A stretch of 64,000 nt of DNA from JBBDWK01 sp040902885. GTDB taxonomy: Bacteria > Acidobacteriota > Terriglobia > Bryobacterales > Bryobacteraceae. The DNA is taken from the NCBI GenBank assembly GCA_040902885.1, contig JBBDWK010000097.1:12459-76458 (forward strand), read 5' to 3'. A program made the translations under genes and the position numbers. Within the stretch, counting starts at the first letter, position 1. Every line of letters begins with the position of its first letter. Positions 16,662-26,059 of this stretch are shown here, piece after piece. A model generated the notes under the pieces. It saw only the letters and a list, made by a program, of their open reading frames with translations. It did not search any database and was not told the DNA's origin.

Positions 16662-19597
16662 GATTGGGCCCTCAGGGCCCAGATGTTCCCTCGCAGGTCG
16701 CCCAGAGAAAAAACCAGGCGGCCGGATGCCGCGGACAGCCCGATAGCCCCCGCGCCTCCGCTCACGCCGGCGATCGAGCGGCTTGTCTGATGAAAGTGAC
16801 GGACCGGGAACGCCTCCCCTAGAGGCCGCTTGGTTGCCGCGCGCAGACGCTGCGACCAGACGCACCGGAAACCGTCGCGGTCGGAGAGGAAATAGAGCAC
16901 GCGCCCATTCGGCGACCAGTATGCTTCGAGGTTGCGCCCCTCTCCAGTAATGGGGATCCATTCGCTTTCGGGAATGCGAGCAGTGTAGTTTCCGATCGGC
17001 GCGACGAAGATTCGCCGCATGTTGGTGACGCGTGTCGTGATGTGGAACACGATCCACTTGCCGTCCGGCGAGAATCGTCCCGCATAGGGAATCTTGTTCC
17101 GCCAGTCGGACGCCTCGATGAGGCGTACGTGCTTGCCGGCTGCCAGATCGGCCAGCAACAGGGCGTTCGGCGTTGTGTTGAAGGACTCGGTCAGAACTTT
17201 ACTGCCGTCCGTGGAGATGTGCGTCGGCGGCCCACAGGGCTCGCAAAATTTTTCGGCCATCCCGCCTTGCGCGCTCACCGTATAGGCCGCGGGATTTGTC
17301 TGGGTGTCCCACTGCCAATAGGCGATCCGTTCGCCGTCGCCGCTGATCTTCGGCATCAGTTCGCGCGCAGGCGTCTGCGTGAGAGCGGTCTCCGTGCCGG
17401 TTGCGACATCTCTCAACCACACATCCCAGTTGCCGGAGATTGCCGAGATGAAGGTCATCTTCCCGCCATCGCTGGAAATTGACGGATAGCCCTGGAAGGA
17501 GAGGCTGCTGGTAAGCGGCTGGAGTGTGCCCGTGGCTTTTCCGCTGTTGGCATCCGCCGGCAGACTCCAGATGTTCACGTCCACGCTTTGGCTCGAAAAG
17601 ACGGCGATGCCCGGGGCGGTGGCGGGATGAACTTCATCACCCGTCCCCGACGTCAGATGGCTCGGTTCACCTTCGAGTCTTCCCGTTTCCGGCGATATCG
17701 GGATCTGCCAGAGATTCGTGGTATCGCCGCGCCGCGCGGAGAACAGAATCCGGTCTCCTTCCCGGGAGAGGGCATCGGGCGCGATCGCGGCAGATCCGGG
17801 CCGGGGAGCAAGGTTCTTGGACCGGAAGAGGGCGAGCGACTGGGTTGGAGTGGGAGAGCCTCCTTCTAGCGGTGCTATCCACCAATCGAGCGTTTGCGCG
17901 GCTGGCAATTTGGCGTCGAGACGGCCCAGGAACAGAACTCGTTTTCCATCCGGCATCCACAGAGCGGACAGCGCCAGCGCGAACTCCGGTCGGACCGGCT
18001 GCGGCCTGCCTCCCTCAGCCGGAACCATGAACGTCCTGGCGGAGCCGACGACTAAGCCGCTTCCCAATTCGCCCGTCCAGTAGAGGATCGATTTTCCATC
18101 CGGAGAGAAGCGCGGCCCCCGGCCGCCCGGAACGATCAACTGGGGGCTGCCGCCGAGCGCCGGCACCACGTAGACGCCTCCCCCCTCGCGCTCGGAACGG
18201 AATGCGATTCTGGAACCGTCGGGAGAAAAATCCGGTTCGCTATCGTCTGCCTCGCCAGACGTGATCCGGATAGCGGCGCCGCCCCCGACCTGTTGAACCC
18301 ACAAATCGAGGTTCCCTTCGCCGGAGCGGTCCGAAGCATAGCAAATCATCCTGCCGTCGGCCGATAAGGCCGGAAACGCGGTGAGGCCGGGATCGGAGGT
18401 TAGCCGGACCAGGAGAGACGGCCGCGCAACTTCTCTTTGGGATGCGGACCGCCACCACCAACCCCAAAAAGCTGCAATCGCAATTACGAGACCCGCCGCG
18501 AATCTCTTCCAGGGCACGGCTCGGCGTGCAGGCGCGGGCTGCCACTGCCCGGTCTGCGACCGGAGCTGCAATTCTTCCAACGCCGCCTTCACTTCATCCA
18601 TGCGCTGCACGCGCTCGTCCGGATTTTTGCGTAGGCAGCGGGCGAGAATATCGTCAATCTCGCGTGGCATGCTGGGGACGAGCTCGCTGGCCGGCTTCGG
18701 CTCTCTTTCGAGAATTCCGCCCAAGACTCCCACGTTCGATTCGGCCGTGAACGGGTGGCGTCCGGTGAACGTCTCATAGAGGACAACCCCGAACGAGAAG
18801 ATGTCGGAGCGGCCATCCACTTTTTTCCCCTGCGCCTGCTCGGGCGACATATAGTCGAAAGTCCCGATGATGACCCCTTCGGTAGTCAGAGACGCGCCGA
18901 ACGCCGCGGGAAGGATCGAGCCCTCGGTAAGCTTCGCCAAGCCGAAATCGAGCAGCTTCGCGAGACCTCTGTCCGTCACCATGATATTTACCGGTTTGAG
19001 GTCGCGGTGCACGATGCCCGCCGCGTGCGCGGTGGCGACGGCGTCCGCGATCTGGACGGCCAGCGGCAGCGCTTCGGAGAAGTGCAGATCGCCGTTTCGA
19101 ATCCGCTCTCTCAGGGTCTTTCCCCGGACGTACTCCATCACGATATATGTGGCGCCGTCTATCTCTTCGAAATCGTGAATGGTGACGATGTTGGGGTGGT
19201 TCAGGGACGAAGCCGCCCGCGCCTCGTGTACAAAGCGCTGCTTCCGTTCGGAGTTGCCCACTCTCAAAGCGGGCAGGAATTTGAGAGCGACGGAACGATC
19301 CAGGCGGGTGTCGATGGCGTGATAGACAACTCCCATCCCGCCTCTGCCGAGCTCTTCCACGATGCGGTAGTGGGAAATCTGTTCCGGCCGGTCCTCCGCC
19401 CCAGGGCCCGCCGCCTCTTCGCCGGGCTCAGTAGAGGTATGGGCTATCGTAGTCTGGTCGAGGAGACGCTCGAACTCGGAGCGCAACTTCTCGTTGTTGC
19501 CGCACTCGTTCTTGAGGAAGTCGAGGCGCTCCTGGCCTTCCAGCGCCTCGGCGGCGCGCAACAACTCCCGTACTCGCTGTAACTGTTCCGGCGTCAT
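16652..19597 (-). CDS. Receptor-like Ser/Thr protein kinase with TolB/WD40-like propeller
   Basis: A 981-residue Hanks-type kinase typical of acidobacteria. The kinase domain spans about residues 76-340, with glycine loop GRGGMGVVY, Lys in VALKFL, catalytic HRDLKPVNIM near 196 and DFGLAKL near 215. One transmembrane helix follows (FAAGLVIAIAAFWGWWW, about 366-384), then about 590 residues of PD40/TolB-type repeats (for example FPALSADGRMICYASD and FSPDGSRIAFRS), probably an extracytoplasmic sensor propeller. It lies 62 bp downstream of nuoM on the same strand and might be co-transcribed with it. The ligand is unknown. Confidence 0.95.
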   Translation of the reverse strand: MTPEQLQRVRELLRAAEALEGQERLDFLKNECGNNEKLRSEFERLLDQTTIAHTSTEPGEEAAGPGAEDRPEQISHYRIVEELGRGGMGVVYHAIDTRLDRSVALKFLPALRVGNSERKQRFVHEARAASSLNHPNIVTIHDFEEIDGATYIVMEYVRGKTLRERIRNGDLHFSEALPLAVQIADAVATAHAAGIVHRDLKPVNIMVTDRGLAKLLDFGLAKLTEGSILPAAFGASLTTEGVIIGTFDYMSPEQAQGKKVDGRSDIFSFGVVLYETFTGRHPFTAESNVGVLGGILEREPKPASELVPSMPREIDDILARCLRKNPDERVQRMDEVKAALEELQLRSQTGQWQPAPARRAVPWKRFAAGLVIAIAAFWGWWWRSASQREVARPSLLVRLTSDPGLTAFPALSADGRMICYASDRSGEGNLDLWVQQVGGGAAIRITSGEADDSEPDFSPDGSRIAFRSEREGGGVYVVPALGGSPQLIVPGGRGPRFSPDGKSILYWTGELGSGLVVGSARTFMVPAEGGRPQPVRPEFALALSALWMPDGKRVLFLGRLDAKLPAAQTLDWWIAPLEGGSPTPTQSLALFRSKNLAPRPGSAAIAPDALSREGDRILFSARRGDTTNLWQIPISPETGRLEGEPSHLTSGTGDEVHPATAPGIAVFSSQSVDVNIWSLPADANSGKATGTLQPLTSSLSFQGYPSISSDGGKMTFISAISGNWDVWLRDVATGTETALTQTPARELMPKISGDGERIAYWQWDTQTNPAAYTVSAQGGMAEKFCEPCGPPTHISTDGSKVLTESFNTTPNALLLADLAAGKHVRLIEASDWRNKIPYAGRFSPDGKWIVFHITTRVTNMRRIFVAPIGNYTARIPESEWIPITGEGRNLEAYWSPNGRVLYFLSDRDGFRCVWSQRLRAATKRPLGEAFPVRHFHQTSRSIAGVSGGAGAIGLSAASGRLVFSLGDLRGNIWALRAQSQE

Positions 19598-19659
19598 CTT
19601 TTCGCGCCCAAAGCGGACGCGGAATCGCGGATCGGGGCCGCGGGGCCCGCTTCGGGATT

Positions 19660-21234
19660 TTAGCGCATTGCCGGCGTCGAAGAGGCGTTGTCGTTTCGCT
19701 GCGACACACTACCGCCCGCCTCCAGCGGATTCGGCAGCTTGCGCTCCGCATGATAACCCGGGCGCACACGCTCTACAATCTGCGCGACCGGGCGGTCCAG
19801 GATCTGGAAAAACGGCTTGGGGTACAGACCGATCCAGAATGCCAGGACGACGAGCGGCGCGAATACCGCGACCTCGCGCGGCGACAGGTCGAGAAGCTTC
19901 TGGTTCTTGGCGTTCAGGTCGCCGAGCATGGTGCGCTGGAAGAGCCACAACAGATAGGCTGCGCCAAGCGCGATGCCCAACACGCACCAGAACGCCCAGT
20001 TCAACGAAACCTCAAAAGCGCCCTGCAGGATGGTGATCTCGCCGATGAATCCGTTCAGCGGCGGCATGCCCATGGAGCTGAGCGCGGCGATGAGAAAGAT
20101 CATCGTGAACACCGGCATCACGCGCAGCAGGCCGCCGTATTCGCTGATCTCACGAGTGTGCCGCCTCTCGTAGACGATGCCGACAATCAGGAAGAGCATG
20201 CCCGTGGAGATGCCGTGATTGATCTGCTGCAGGATGGAGCCGGAAATACCCTTCGGATTCAGCGCGAAGATGCCCAGGGTGCAGAAGCCGAGGTGGCTGA
20301 TGGAGGAGTAGGCCACCAGCTTCTTCCAGTCCTTCTGCATGAGCGATGCCAGTGCGCCGTAGACGATTCCGACGATCGAGAGCAGCGCCATCACCTGGAT
20401 CACCGTCGGGTGCTTCGCCGTGTCCGGCAGCAGCGGCAGCGAGAAGCGGAGGAAGCCGTAGGTCCCCATCTTCAGCAACACGCTGGCAAGAATCACCGAG
20501 CCCGCCGTGGGCGCTTCCACGTGAGCGTCCGGCAGCCACGTGTGGAACGGGAACATGGGGACTTTCACGGCGAAGCCCAGGAAGAAAGCCCAGAAGACCC
20601 ACCAGCCGATCTGCGCTGGAATGGAGACCTTCATCAGATCGTGAATCGCGAACGAATACACCTGGAACTGGCTGAAGTGCAGATAGTAGAGCGTCAATAT
20701 CCCGAGCAGCATCAGCACCGATCCGATCAGGGTATAGATCATGAACTTGATCGCGGCGTAAACGCGGCGCGGGCCGCCCCAGATGCCGATGATGAAGTAC
20801 ATGGGAACCAGCACTAGCTCCCAGAACACGAAGAACAGCAGAAAATCGAGCGCCATGAAGACGCCCAGCATGCCGGTCTGCAGCAGCAGGAAGAAGGAGT
20901 AATATTCCTTGAGCCGGTCCTGGATGGCGTTCCAGCTCGACAAAATCGAAAGGAAGCCGAGAAGAGTGGTCAGCAGGACCAGCATCAGGCTGAGGCCGTC
21001 GATGCCGAGGTGGTACTCGGCTCCCAGCGTTGGAATCCATGGCATACGCTCCACGAACTGAAAATCCTTGCCGGAATCGAAGGCGAAGAGCAGCGGCAGT
21101 GAGACCAGAAAACATGCAAAAGAGGCCACATTGGCCCATAAACGGATCGCCCGGGCGTTCGATGAGGGGATCAGCAAAAGACCGAGAAGACCCGCCAGCG
21201 GGGCAAACAGGACAATGGTAAGGATATGGCTCAT
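19660..21234 (-). CDS. nuoM: NADH-quinone oxidoreductase subunit M (solitary)
   Basis: A 524-residue antiporter-like subunit of complex I with about 14 membrane helices. Family features include the WELVLVPMYFIIGIWGG segment with the key Glu of the TM5 region, FHTWLPDAHVEAPTAGSV with a channel-lining Lys/His region and AYSSISHLGFC. It would pump protons in complex I at the cytoplasmic membrane. ATG 21234 (MSHILTIVLF) is preferred over an upstream in-frame start at 21285. No nuoL, nuoN or other nuo gene is adjacent, which is unusual because nuoM normally sits in a nuo operon. Confidence 0.93.
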   Translation of the reverse strand: MSHILTIVLFAPLAGLLGLLLIPSSNARAIRLWANVASFACFLVSLPLLFAFDSGKDFQFVERMPWIPTLGAEYHLGIDGLSLMLVLLTTLLGFLSILSSWNAIQDRLKEYYSFFLLLQTGMLGVFMALDFLLFFVFWELVLVPMYFIIGIWGGPRRVYAAIKFMIYTLIGSVLMLLGILTLYYLHFSQFQVYSFAIHDLMKVSIPAQIGWWVFWAFFLGFAVKVPMFPFHTWLPDAHVEAPTAGSVILASVLLKMGTYGFLRFSLPLLPDTAKHPTVIQVMALLSIVGIVYGALASLMQKDWKKLVAYSSISHLGFCTLGIFALNPKGISGSILQQINHGISTGMLFLIVGIVYERRHTREISEYGGLLRVMPVFTMIFLIAALSSMGMPPLNGFIGEITILQGAFEVSLNWAFWCVLGIALGAAYLLWLFQRTMLGDLNAKNQKLLDLSPREVAVFAPLVVLAFWIGLYPKPFFQILDRPVAQIVERVRPGYHAERKLPNPLEAGGSVSQRNDNASSTPAMR

Positions 21235-21470
21235 AGGCCTAACGCAGAATAGCTGAGCATAGTACAAGGTTCGCGAATACCGCAACGGGCGTCAACATTC
21301 GATGCGGGCCATTCAAACCAGGTCCCCCCTCTCTTCAAGTCGCCGAGAGGCCGGGCCGTCGCATGCAGCGCGGAGGATAGTATGATGTTCTTGTCGAAGC
21401 CGCATCTTGCGGGGCTGCGGCGAACACGAATGAAATCCCGGGTAGTTCAATCTTCCGCCGGAGTTCATCT

Positions 21471-22844
21471 ATGTCCAAGGTAACCAGACGAACGCTGCTA
21501 CGAGGCGCAGGCGTCGCGCTTTCGCTGCCCTGGCTCGAATCCATATCGTCGGCCGCCCCGGCCAGCGGTGCGGAGAGATTGTCCGAACCGCCGCTCCGGA
21601 TGGCGTTCATGTTCATGCCGAACGGGGTGCGTCCCGAGCTCTGGACTCCAGCTGGAGATGGGGAAGACTACGAAATCACGCATCATCTGAAGCCGCTGGA
21701 GCCGTTCAAGAACGATTTCCTCCTTCTCGAAAATCTCTGGAATCGGAATTCCGTTGGGCGCAACGGACATTGGCCTAAGGTGCCGATCTGGCTTTCCGGC
21801 GGATACGTGCAAAGAACCGCGGGAGACGACCTGGATACGGGCGCGGTATCGGTAGACCAGTTGGCGGCGCAGCGCATCGGATTGCAAACTCCACTGCCTT
21901 CGATCGAGCTCGGCATCGATGCTCCCCGAACCGGAATCGATACCGCCGGGGGCGGCTTCGCGCGCTTGTACGGATCTTTCATCTCTTGGAGAGACCCTCA
22001 AACGCCCGTTCCGAAGGAGATTATTCCCCAATTGGCGTTCGACAGGCTGTTTCGCGGCAACTCTTCGCCCGTGATCTCGGGCGCGAATCCGAAAGACCCC
22101 GCAGTACTCGCTGCCCTGCAAAGGGACGATGCGAGTGTTCTCGATCTGGTGCTCGAAGGCGCAAAGACTCTGAAGCGGAACGGAAGCGCTTCCGATCGAG
22201 TGCGGCTGGACGAGTACTTCGAATCCGTGAGAAGCGTGGAGCAGCGTTTGGAAGCCTCAATGCGGCCTCAAAAACGGTGGATCAATGAAGGGAAGTTCCC
22301 GCTCGACCGGCCCCAAGCAGGAATCCCGCAGACGCACCAGGAGCACGTCCGGCTTATGCTGGACATCTTCATTCTTGCCTTCTGGTCCGATAGCACACGG
22401 ATAGGCACGTTTATGTTCGGCGATGCGCAGTCGGGGAAAGACTACTCGTTCCTGCCCGGGGTTATGGGCGGCTTCCATGGACTCTCTCATCATCGCAACG
22501 ATCCTCCGACCCGCGAACAGTACGGAAAGATCATCGATTGGCATATGGAGCAGATGGCGTACTTCCTGGGCAAGGTGAAGAACCTCGATGAAGGCGGAAC
22601 CTCGCTGCTCGACAATTCGATGATCATGTTTGGCGGTTCGCTCAAGGATGGCAACCGCCACGCCGTGGAGGACCTTCCCATTCTTTTGGCCGGACGTGGT
22701 AAGGGCGCGTTGCGCCCGGGGCGGAGGCTGCGGGCGCCCGAGAGGACGCCCATCTGTAACCTGTATCTTGCGATGCTGGATCGGATGGGGATCAAAGAGA
22801 AATCTTTTGGCGACAGCACTGGACCCTTGCGGGGACTCTCGTAG
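21471..22844 (+). CDS. DUF1552 protein, Tat-exported
   Basis: A 457-residue DUF1552 protein, a family from planctomycetes, verrucomicrobia and acidobacteria distantly related to sulfatase-like DUF1501 proteins. It begins with a strong twin-arginine signal (TRRTLLRGAGVALSLPWLE; Arg6-Arg7). Recognisable segments are FMPNGVRPELWTP, FGDAQSGKDYSFLP, GFHGLSHH and MFGGSLKDGNRH. Its activity is unknown. The next gene, a DUF1592 cytochrome-type protein, starts 10 bp after its stop; these two families are routinely paired in genomes and are thought to act together outside the cytoplasm. Confidence 0.92.
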   Translation: MSKVTRRTLLRGAGVALSLPWLESISSAAPASGAERLSEPPLRMAFMFMPNGVRPELWTPAGDGEDYEITHHLKPLEPFKNDFLLLENLWNRNSVGRNGHWPKVPIWLSGGYVQRTAGDDLDTGAVSVDQLAAQRIGLQTPLPSIELGIDAPRTGIDTAGGGFARLYGSFISWRDPQTPVPKEIIPQLAFDRLFRGNSSPVISGANPKDPAVLAALQRDDASVLDLVLEGAKTLKRNGSASDRVRLDEYFESVRSVEQRLEASMRPQKRWINEGKFPLDRPQAGIPQTHQEHVRLMLDIFILAFWSDSTRIGTFMFGDAQSGKDYSFLPGVMGGFHGLSHHRNDPPTREQYGKIIDWHMEQMAYFLGKVKNLDEGGTSLLDNSMIMFGGSLKDGNRHAVEDLPILLAGRGKGALRPGRRLRAPERTPICNLYLAMLDRMGIKEKSFGDSTGPLRGLS

Positions 22845-22854
22845 GTTCATCTTG

Positions 22855-25227
22855 ATGCGATTTCTATGGCTGGCTTGCGCTCCGATTGCGCTCGCGCAGA
22901 TTGCACCACACCCGGACGCCTCGCGAGAATTCTCCCAGACCATTCGACCGGTGCTCGTTGAAAACTGCGGCGGCTGTCACAAACCCGGGATAACCAGGGG
23001 ACCCGCTCCGTTCCTGAATATCTCGAAGGTCGAGGAATTGGATGAGAACCGGAGATTGTGGCGAAACGTCGCCGCCCAGCTCCGTAACCGAACCATGCCT
23101 CCGACGGCATCGAAGCTGACGGAAGAGGACCGGCTGCGTGTTTCGTCGTGGATTGAAGACCGTCTGAGTCTAACCGCCTGCAACGTGGGCGACTATGCCG
23201 GTCCGGCGGTCACGAGGCGTTTGAATCGGCGCGAATATCGCAACACCATTCGGGATCTGCTCGGCGTCGATCTCGATGTTACGGGAATACTGCCGGCCGA
23301 TGGGACCGGGGGAGCGGGTTTTGACACAAACGGCGCAACACTGTTTGTGCCGCCCGTGCTGACGGAGCGGTACATGGAAGCCGCCCAGCAGGTCCTGGAT
23401 CGGGTGATCGTCACGCCGCAGATTTCCAAGGTCTATTCGGCCGCCGAACTGCAACCGGCGGCGGCAGGCGAGACTTCGCGTGCGATGAAGCCAGGCGAAG
23501 AGCTTTCGGTTACCCTCCCCGTTTATGTAGAAGGCGCCTACGACGTGGTGGTGACTCACGCGCAAGGCGAGCCGGCGCCAAAGCTGTTGCTCAAGGTGGA
23601 TGGAGCGGAGGCGGGCACGTTTGAAGTTGAGCGCCGGCGCTTTCGCGGTCCGCGAGGCGCCACGACTGCCGGCGTGCAGGTGACTCTCGGGAGAGGCTCC
23701 CACACATTTTCCATCCGTGCCGGGGAATCCGCGCCTGCAATCGGCAGACTGATCGTCCAGCAGCAACCCGAACCAGCCTCGGCGGAGAAGCGAGCGTTGC
23801 ATTACCGCCTGTTCGGTATGTATCCGGGCGAACGGCCCCTGGAACCCCGCGGAGCGGCACGGCAGATCCTTGCGGCCTTGCTTCCCAAAGCATTTCGGAG
23901 ACCGGTCGAAGCGAGCGATATCGACCGGTTCCTGGCGATGTACGACAGGGCTGCCCAACGCGGCGATCCCTACGAAGAGCGTGTTAAGTTGGCCCTGAAG
24001 GCCGTGCTCGTCTGGCCTGAATTCCTGTTCCGAGTCGAGCGAAAGCACAAGGAGGCAGGCTTCCATCCGGTCACGCAGCACGAACTCGCGACACGCCTCT
24101 CCTATTTCCTGTGGTCGACGATGCCGGATGAACCGCTGCTCCGGCTGGCCGAGCAGGGTCGCCTGCAGGATCCGAACGTCCTGTTGGCGCAGGTAGGCCG
24201 AATGCTCGACGACACCCGGTCCCGGACATTCGTCGATAGCTTCATCGGCCAGTGGCTTGGTACGCAGGATATTGGCGGACGAGTGGCGCCGCTGATCACC
24301 GAAATACAGTCTTATTACACGCCCGAGATCGCGGCGGACTTACGTGCGCAGCCGATCCTGTTGTTCGCTAGGATTCTCGGCGAAAACCGCAGCCTCCTGG
24401 AACTTCTGAACGCCGACTATACTCATCTGACCGAGCGGCTCGCCCGGTTTTATCAGATCGAAGATCGGGTAAAGGGACTCGACGATTCCGAGTTTCGCCT
24501 CGTTCAATGGCCGGATAGCAGACGCGCGGGTGTCCTGGGCCTTGCCGGAGTGCTCGCGATGACATCGCGCTATAAGGAAACCAGTCCGGTGCTGCGCGGA
24601 GCCTGGGCGCTCGACACTCTGTTAGGCACGCCGGTTCCGCCCCCGCCGCCGGATGTGCCGCCGCTGGAAACGCATGAGGCGGCTGGAGTCAAGCTCTCGA
24701 TGCGTGAGAAGGTGATGCAACATCGTGCGGATCCCGCGTGTTCCGCCTGCCACAGGCTCATGGACCCAATCGGTTTCGGCCTGGAGAATTTCGATTGGAT
24801 GGGGCGATGGCGCGACACGGAGGCCGACGGAAAGCCGATCGATGCCACCGGGGAATTGCCCTCCGGCGAGAAGTTCAGCGGCCCGGTGGAACTGCGTCGG
24901 GCTCTGCTCGCGCACCAGGATGCTTTCATCGAAAACCTCGCCGGCAGAGTGCTCGGCTATGCACTCGGGCGCAGCCTGCAGGACGGCGATAGCTGCACTT
25001 TGCAGCGGCTCGTCCAAAATCTCAAAAAAGACGATTATCGGGCGCGTACGTTGATTCGGGAAATTGTGCTCAGCGTTCCATTCCGGAACACGCAAGGAGG
25101 AGTTGTGCAATCCGAATCCCCGATTTCCAAGCCGACCCTCAACATCTCCGAGTTGAATGCCCGGAAACAAGACGCCGCGAGTCATAACAACCAGGTAAAG
25201 TGGGACAAACCGGCCGCGAAGCCGTAG
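22855..25227 (+). CDS. DUF1592 planctomycete-type cytochrome protein (DUF1587/1592/1595/1588/1585)
   Basis: A 790-residue secreted protein. After a signal peptide (ends near ALAQ) it has a cytochrome c heme motif CGGCH at residue 38, a DUF1587-like segment (RRLNRREYRNTIRDLLGVD), then DUF1592/DUF1595 regions (LKAVLVWPEFLFR, ATRLSYFLWSTMPDE), and the DUF1588/DUF1585 end with a second CSACH near 629 (CHRLMDPIGFGLENFD). The family is associated with polysaccharide-degrading loci in planctomycetes; its reaction is unknown. ATG 22855 follows the DUF1552 stop by 10 bp, so the pair is one operon, in the reverse of the commonest order. Confidence 0.93.
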   Translation: MRFLWLACAPIALAQIAPHPDASREFSQTIRPVLVENCGGCHKPGITRGPAPFLNISKVEELDENRRLWRNVAAQLRNRTMPPTASKLTEEDRLRVSSWIEDRLSLTACNVGDYAGPAVTRRLNRREYRNTIRDLLGVDLDVTGILPADGTGGAGFDTNGATLFVPPVLTERYMEAAQQVLDRVIVTPQISKVYSAAELQPAAAGETSRAMKPGEELSVTLPVYVEGAYDVVVTHAQGEPAPKLLLKVDGAEAGTFEVERRRFRGPRGATTAGVQVTLGRGSHTFSIRAGESAPAIGRLIVQQQPEPASAEKRALHYRLFGMYPGERPLEPRGAARQILAALLPKAFRRPVEASDIDRFLAMYDRAAQRGDPYEERVKLALKAVLVWPEFLFRVERKHKEAGFHPVTQHELATRLSYFLWSTMPDEPLLRLAEQGRLQDPNVLLAQVGRMLDDTRSRTFVDSFIGQWLGTQDIGGRVAPLITEIQSYYTPEIAADLRAQPILLFARILGENRSLLELLNADYTHLTERLARFYQIEDRVKGLDDSEFRLVQWPDSRRAGVLGLAGVLAMTSRYKETSPVLRGAWALDTLLGTPVPPPPPDVPPLETHEAAGVKLSMREKVMQHRADPACSACHRLMDPIGFGLENFDWMGRWRDTEADGKPIDATGELPSGEKFSGPVELRRALLAHQDAFIENLAGRVLGYALGRSLQDGDSCTLQRLVQNLKKDDYRARTLIREIVLSVPFRNTQGGVVQSESPISKPTLNISELNARKQDAASHNNQVKWDKPAAKP

Positions 25228-25453
25228 TACACGGTTTCAGTTCCGGGCCTGTCGATCATGTGCAGAAGAGCTTCCTCGCCTTCTATTTTGGACGTTAAGG
25301 TCGGGTTTCCGGGCTGGTTGCCGCCTGTTGGTAGATGAGCCGGGCCTCGTCGAACTGTGCGAAAACGTGATCCTTACTTTTTCTGCGAGCGCTACCATGT
25401 GGCGCCCGGCGCGGGCGGAATCTCGAAGTTGTGCATGTACTGTCCGCCATGTC

Positions 25454-25482
25454 TTGACTGCAATACGGCATGTCTTTACACT
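25454..25482 (+). promoter_or_regulatory. Sigma70-type promoter for brnTA
   Basis: TTGACT and TACACT hexamers are separated by exactly 17 bp and end 5 bp ahead of the brnT ATG at 25488. A transcript starting 6-8 bp after the -10 would begin at about 25488-25490, so brnT may be leaderless or may start at ATG 25494. The preceding bases 25228-25453 hold no gene that I can support. BrnA-type antitoxins commonly bind their own promoter. Confidence 0.55.
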
Positions 25483-25487
25483 GATGT

Positions 25488-25760
25488 ATGTACATGGGCG
25501 ATGCCCTGAATTTCGACTGGGATGCGGGCAACACACAGCATCTTGCGCTGCACGGCGTATCGCCCGCGGAGGCGGAAGAAGTGATCCGGAACAACCCCAT
25601 TCAGCTTGCGGTGCAGATACGCAGCGGCGAAGAACGGATTCTCTGTGCCGGCAAAACCGAATCGGGACGGGCGCTTCAGATCGTCTACACAGTGCGGCGC
25701 GGTCGTATCCGGGTTGTGACGGGTCACACGGCCGACAAGAAAGTAAGGAGAATTCTATGA
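25488..25760 (+). CDS. brnT: BrnT-family toxin (RelE-like ribonuclease)
   Basis: A 90-residue toxin-like protein. The sequence NFDWDAGNTQHLALHGVSPAEAEEV is the BrnT hallmark (F-x-W-D-x-x-N followed by HGVS and E-A-E), and the C-terminal strands GRALQIVYTVRRGRIRVVTGH match its RelE-like fold. BrnT inhibits translation by cutting RNA and is neutralised by BrnA. The stop overlaps the ATG of the next gene by 4 bp, giving the usual toxin-first brnTA order. ATG 25488 is used, although the promoter position would also allow ATG 25494. Confidence 0.88.
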   Translation: MYMGDALNFDWDAGNTQHLALHGVSPAEAEEVIRNNPIQLAVQIRSGEERILCAGKTESGRALQIVYTVRRGRIRVVTGHTADKKVRRIL

Positions 25761-26032
25761 AACGCCCCGCCAGGAAACCGATGGAAATGCCCGATTTCAA
25801 GTCCGAAGCGGAAGAGGCTCGCTGGTGGGATGAGCACCGGGACTTCGTTGCGGACCTCCTGATCCGCCATGGACGGCGCGCAGTGCCCACGAAAAGCGTT
25901 ACCGTGCGCCTTCCGGTCACCGACATCAGCCGCGCTCGCGAGCTGGCCGATAAGCGGGGGATCGGCTACCAGACGCTCATCAAGTCGTTGCTCCACGAAG
26001 CGCTGAAGCGCGAGGCAAAGAAGGCTTCGTAG
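25757..26032 (+). CDS. brnA: BrnA/CopG-type antitoxin
   Basis: A 91-residue partner of the upstream BrnT-like toxin. The C-terminal half (TKSVTVRLPVTDISRARELADKRGIGYQTLIK, seen as the strand SVTVRLP followed by two helices) is a ribbon-helix-helix DNA-binding and dimerisation domain; the N-terminal part (FKSEAEEARWWDEHRDFV) is the toxin-binding type segment found in BrnA/CopG antitoxins. An AAGGAG ribosome-binding site lies 6 bp before the ATG, and the start overlaps the toxin stop by 4 bp. It probably represses its own promoter. Confidence 0.87.
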   Translation: MKRPARKPMEMPDFKSEAEEARWWDEHRDFVADLLIRHGRRAVPTKSVTVRLPVTDISRARELADKRGIGYQTLIKSLLHEALKREAKKAS

Positions 26033-26059
26033 CAGACGGTCAATCTGGCAGCAGACGTC

